From assembly GCA_045569115.1 (NCBI GenBank), contig JBJKZS010000123.1:1-44893 (forward strand): a stretch of 44,893 nucleotides of DNA, given 5' to 3'. Of the stretch, positions 42,265-44,893 are shown piece by piece. The notes below the pieces were generated by a model. It did no database searches. It was not told the DNA's origin and worked only from the letters and a program-made list of their open reading frames with translations. The number at the start of each line of letters is the position of its first letter. The stretch's first letter is position 1. This stretch comes from S15-B10 sp045569115. Lineage in GTDB: Bacteria > Fidelibacterota > Marinisomatia > Marinisomatales > S15-B10. Position numbers and translations under genes: made by a program.

Positions 42265-42847
42265 GATTAAAATACCCGCACGAAAAGATGCCTGGGAACT
42301 TCTTTGTAAATTTACTAAGTCCGATTCATTACGCCGTCATGCTCTTGGAGTAGAACAAGTAATGAGATGTTTTGCTCGCAAATACAATGAAGACGAAGAA
42401 TTATGGGGAATGACTGGTCTCCTTCATGATTTTGATTATGAAAAGTATCCTACCCCAGATAAACACCCTTATGTTGGGAATAAGATATTAGTAGAAAAAG
42501 GTTATCCAGAAGCCTTAACAACAGCAATAATGGGACATGCAAATTATACAGGAATAGAAAGAAATACTCTTATGTCGAAGTCACTTTATGCCGCTGATGA
42601 GATTACTGGCTTTATATTTGCGGTTACTTACGTTAGACCTTCTAAATCAGTATATGACGTAAAAGTAAAATCAGTGAAAAAAAAGCTTAAACAAAAAAAT
42701 TTTGCTGCGTCAGTAGATCGCCATGATATCCAAGAAGCAATTGAAGAATTAACTATAACATTAGATGAGCATATCCAATTTGTAATCGATTCACTTAAAG
42801 AAAAGGCCGCAGAATTAGGCCTTCAAGGAGACTCCAAAATAAACTAA
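42257..42847 (+). CDS. HD-domain metal-dependent phosphohydrolase
   Basis: A 196-residue HD-superfamily protein. Metal ligands are visible as H28 (RRHALG), the pair H57-D58 (GLLHDFDYEKYP), H94 in MGHANYTG and the later Asp of YAADEITGF. The last 60 residues are helical and basic (KVKSVKKKLKQKNFA). Such proteins remove phosphates from nucleotides or small metabolites. It is translated with the FGGY kinase (eight-base overlap), so its substrate could be a phosphorylated product of that kinase or a nucleotide, but neither is shown. Its stop abuts the convergent Lon-N-domain gene. Confidence 0.85.
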   Translation: MAEIKIPARKDAWELLCKFTKSDSLRRHALGVEQVMRCFARKYNEDEELWGMTGLLHDFDYEKYPTPDKHPYVGNKILVEKGYPEALTTAIMGHANYTGIERNTLMSKSLYAADEITGFIFAVTYVRPSKSVYDVKVKSVKKKLKQKNFAASVDRHDIQEAIEELTITLDEHIQFVIDSLKEKAAELGLQGDSKIN

Positions 42848-43525
42848 TTAATTTAACCTGGGGTCGCCAGGAATAATTGATCCTAAACCTCCTATATCTT
42901 CAATTCTGGTACCACTTTCCATAAACTGAACAAGAATTTTAGCGCGAAGAGAAATGTCATCTAACTCCAGCATTTTTTGCTTTTGCTCAATATTAATTGG
43001 AAGGTGTGAAGCAAGAAAATTTACCGCCATCTCAAAATCTATAGCCTTTTGAAACTGCTTAGGAATTTGAGGAAAACCTTTTCGGGTAGACATTCTTTCA
43101 AAACCACGAAATACTTTAGCTTTAAGAATATCAGTATCTTCCTCACCCTGAGATTCAGAAATAATATTTAATTCAGCTAACCTAAAGTCCTTCTTTGAAG
43201 GAATTTCATTAATTGAAACCTTTGCCAATCCTGACAATAAAATATTAGAAGTTCCATCTTCATTATCATTATTTAATTCCATGTAGCCCAAAGAACCCAC
43301 TTTATGGATTGAAGGTGAACCTTCATAATCATCTTCGTAACCTTCCTCAAGTAATGTCATACATATAATTTTTTCATTTGATTCAGCATCTATTAGCATT
43401 TTTAGATATCTTGGTTCAAATATGTGCAATGGCAAAAATGTTTTTGGGAAAAAAACAAGATTAGGGATTGGGAAAATTGGTGCTAAACCTGAGAAATCCC
43501 TCAACTTATCATTAAAAAGTTCCAT
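42848..43525 (-). CDS. Lon N-terminal (LON substrate-binding) domain protein
   Basis: A 225-residue stand-alone LON substrate-binding (PUA-like) domain. The start LAPIFPIPNLVFFPKTFLPLHIFEPRY is the domain signature, followed by VGSLGYM and a helical C-terminus (KQKMLELDDISLRAKILVQF). No AAA or Ser-Lys protease domain is present, so it is not Lon itself; such proteins resemble bacterial YcaP/LonN-type and cereblon-like domains. It follows the Rieske ferredoxin gene by one base on the same strand. Function in bacteria is not well defined. Confidence 0.85.
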   Translation of the reverse strand: MELFNDKLRDFSGLAPIFPIPNLVFFPKTFLPLHIFEPRYLKMLIDAESNEKIICMTLLEEGYEDDYEGSPSIHKVGSLGYMELNNDNEDGTSNILLSGLAKVSINEIPSKKDFRLAELNIISESQGEEDTDILKAKVFRGFERMSTRKGFPQIPKQFQKAIDFEMAVNFLASHLPINIEQKQKMLELDDISLRAKILVQFMESGTRIEDIGGLGSIIPGDPRLN

Positions 43526-43526
43526 T

Positions 43527-43835
43527 TTACGTTAATTTTACAAGCAGTCCATCTGATAGCTTTTTCAATGGGTATTTTTTAACGGAAAATTTCTCATTTT
43601 CAACAGCAGTTCCTTTTATACAATTAAATTTCCAACCATGCCAAGGGCATGTAACAATTGATCCTTCAATTTCACCATCTCCAAGTGAACCCCCACGATG
43701 AGGACATTGATTGTCCATGGCCACAAAATTTCCTTCAATATTAAAAAGAGCAATGGTCTTTTCTTCAATCATTACAACTTTACTGTTCCCTGGAGTGAGA
43801 TTATAAGCATTAGGGATCCTATACCAATTACTCAT
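43527..43835 (-). CDS. Rieske-type ferredoxin (NirD/BphF-like)
   Basis: Soluble 102-residue [2Fe-2S] carrier without signal or membrane helix, so cytoplasmic. The centre is C44-P-H46 (CPHRGGSLGDGEIEG) and C63-P-W-H66 (CPWHGWKFNCIKG), with no disulfide cysteines, which places it in the low-potential ferredoxin class of oxygenase and nitrite reductase components. It begins inside the last codons of queG (ATGA overlap) and is followed by the Lon-N-domain gene. No oxygenase is nearby; a role beside QueG reduction is only a possibility. Confidence 0.9.
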   Translation of the reverse strand: MSNWYRIPNAYNLTPGNSKVVMIEEKTIALFNIEGNFVAMDNQCPHRGGSLGDGEIEGSIVTCPWHGWKFNCIKGTAVENEKFSVKKYPLKKLSDGLLVKLT

Positions 43836-44759
43836 TTGCAGGCAGTGATGTTTCGTGATAAACCAGTGAACTTTGTTCGCTTGATAGAGCTTCCCTTAAA
43901 TAGTTTTTTGAAATCATCCTCATTAAGTTCAGACCAAGATTCTTCACTTTGTTCCATAATTTTTTCTCTTGGAGCAAAACTCTTTTCTTTACTTTTAGTA
44001 GCAAACTTTTCATTCCAAGGGCATACATTTTGGCAAATGTCACAGCCATAAATCCATCCATTAAGTTCTGTTTCATATTTTTTGGGAGGTTACCTCTGTG
44101 TTCTATCGTTAGATAAGATATACACTTATTTGAATCCAATAAATAGTCCTGAACTATAGCATTTGTGGGCAAGCATCTATGCAGGCTGAGCAAGAGCCAC
44201 ACAAATCATCTTCAAAAGGTTGATCAGGAGTCAATTCGCAATCGAGGATTAGCTCACCTAAAAATAACCATGATCCATAATCTCTGGATATTAGGTTAGT
44301 ATGCTTTCCAATCCAACCTAGACCCGCACGTTGAGCCCAAGCTTTTTCCATTATTGGAGCAGTATCTACTGAGGTAATAATTTTTGCATCCTTACATAAT
44401 TCTTGCACAAATTCTTTTAATTTTATTAATCTTACTTTAAGGACATTATGGTAATCATCACCCCAAGCATAATTTGATATTTTCATATTACCAAAAGAAT
44501 TGCCATGATAGTAATTCATGGCAAGAGAAACAATGGATTTTGCTCCTGGAAAGTATTTTTGGATATCGGATCTCTCATCTTTTCGCTTTGACATCCAATT
44601 CATAGTTGCATTATAACCTAAACGAAGCCACTCTTCAAGATGAGTAACATCTTGTTGAGGGGATTGGGCTGAAGCAAAACCAACTTTTTCAAAACCCAAA
44701 TCAAATGCAAAAGATCGGATTTTCTCTGTTAACTCTTTTGTCTCTTTGGTATTTCCCAT
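43832..44759 (-). pseudogene. queG: queG epoxyqueuosine reductase, broken by two apparent one-base losses
   Basis: QueG reduces epoxyqueuosine to queuosine in tRNA using cobalamin and two [4Fe-4S] clusters. Three frames carry its parts: 44759-44169 gives the N-terminal catalytic domain through CGSCSACIDAC; 44163-44086 gives NAIVQDYLLDSNKCISYLTI and EHRGNL; 44077-43832 gives ELNGWIYGCDICQNVCPWN (second cluster) to RNITACK and the stop. Adding one base at CCC 44167-44169 and one at the CCC-A6 run 44078-44086 restores a continuous protein of about 309 residues with all cluster cysteines and the usual C-terminus. Otherwise well preserved, so a sequence error or very recent mutation is more likely than decay. 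It overlaps the Nudix gene and the Rieske gene. Confidence 0.85.
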
Positions 44760-44893
44760 TCTTTCCTTCTTAGCTTATCCGCCCAAAATAGACCGGTTAT
44801 AGCTTTTACATCAGTAATTTTTCCATTATAAATCATTTTTAAGGCATTATCTAAGGTTGTTGGAATAGACTCAATAAACTCATCTTCATCACC
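44729..44893 (-). CDS. Nudix hydrolase, C-terminal part (cut by window edge)
   Basis: The frame enters from the right edge and runs for 54 residues to TAA at 44729-44731. The sequence DEDEFIESIPTTLDNALKMI followed by NGKITDVKAITGLFWADKL matches the C-terminal region of ADP-ribose pyrophosphatase-type Nudix proteins (acidic segment, then D-x-K-x-I at the last helix). The Nudix box itself lies outside the window, so the identification rests on this tail. It overlaps the queG start by 31 bases. Confidence 0.65.
   Translation of the reverse strand, partial: GDEDEFIESIPTTLDNALKMIYNGKITDVKAITGLFWADKLRRKEWEIPKRQKS

Noticed and set aside
42848..43525. Lon protease
   Set aside because: Only the N-terminal LON domain is present, without ATPase or protease domains.

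Overview
The window is a gene-dense, AT-rich bacterial chromosome segment from a Gram-negative organism with lipid A and an outer membrane. A fused LpxC-FabZ protein, the order uppS-bamA-skp-lpxD-lpxC/fabZ-lpxA-dxr-rseP, and a YbeY in which Asp replaces the last metal-binding His all point to the FCB superphylum. Candidatus Marinimicrobia (SAR406) or a close relative is my best guess, by inference only. I see no tRNA, rRNA, CRISPR array, transposase or phage gene. No non-coding gap exceeds 280 bases; the largest is 12585-12864, an AT-rich divergent promoter region in which I see nothing else.

Layout. 1-4766 (+): c-di-AMP phosphodiesterase, ybeY, CorC-type CNNM/CBS protein and mazG, overlapping one another. 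4808-9937 (-): a tight seven-gene operon of Fur-family regulator, aquaporin, ZIP transporter, di-heme cytochrome lipoprotein, Tat-exported Rieske lipoprotein, porin and YjbQ. It diverges from an arsenate reductase gene (10052, +) across a 21-bp near-perfect operator-like palindrome. 10631-11841 (+): a PycTM/DUF5706-like membrane protein translationally coupled to a collagen-repeat lipoprotein, then a hairpin terminator. 11889-12584 (-): an exported protein of unknown function. 12865-15788 (+): M23 peptidase and rhomboid protease. 15911-19635 (+): uridine kinase, thymidine kinase, NupC nucleoside transporter, adenylate kinase and CoaE, a nucleoside salvage and nucleotide module. 19661-21852 (+): an SLC12-type cation-chloride cotransporter broken in two by an apparent one-base loss. 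21857-24731 (-): NfeD-type protease, FloA and a small membrane protein. 24854-26986 (+): LpxL-type acyltransferase, TsaC and a DUF3108 protein. 26979-36953 (-): the envelope biogenesis operon. 37007-39720 (-): two membrane proteins of unknown function, an unusual Mrp ATPase, and a ferredoxin with its own terminator. 39895-42847 (+): ferredoxin, MOSC protein, FGGY kinase, HD protein. 42848-44893 (-): Nudix hydrolase (partial), queG (two frameshifts), Rieske ferredoxin and a Lon-N-domain protein.

The most interesting parts are the metal/redox operon with its operator and divergent arsC; the orphan PycTM-like protein paired with a collagen-like lipoprotein; lpxA with no usual start codon but a well-placed Shine-Dalgarno before an ATT; and an Mrp ATPase whose CPxC cluster region is replaced by a carboxypeptidase-regulatory-like insertion. 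Three apparent one-base losses (one in the SLC12 gene, two in queG) fall at CCC or CCC-A6 runs. They look more like consensus errors than gene decay, but raw reads are needed to tell.
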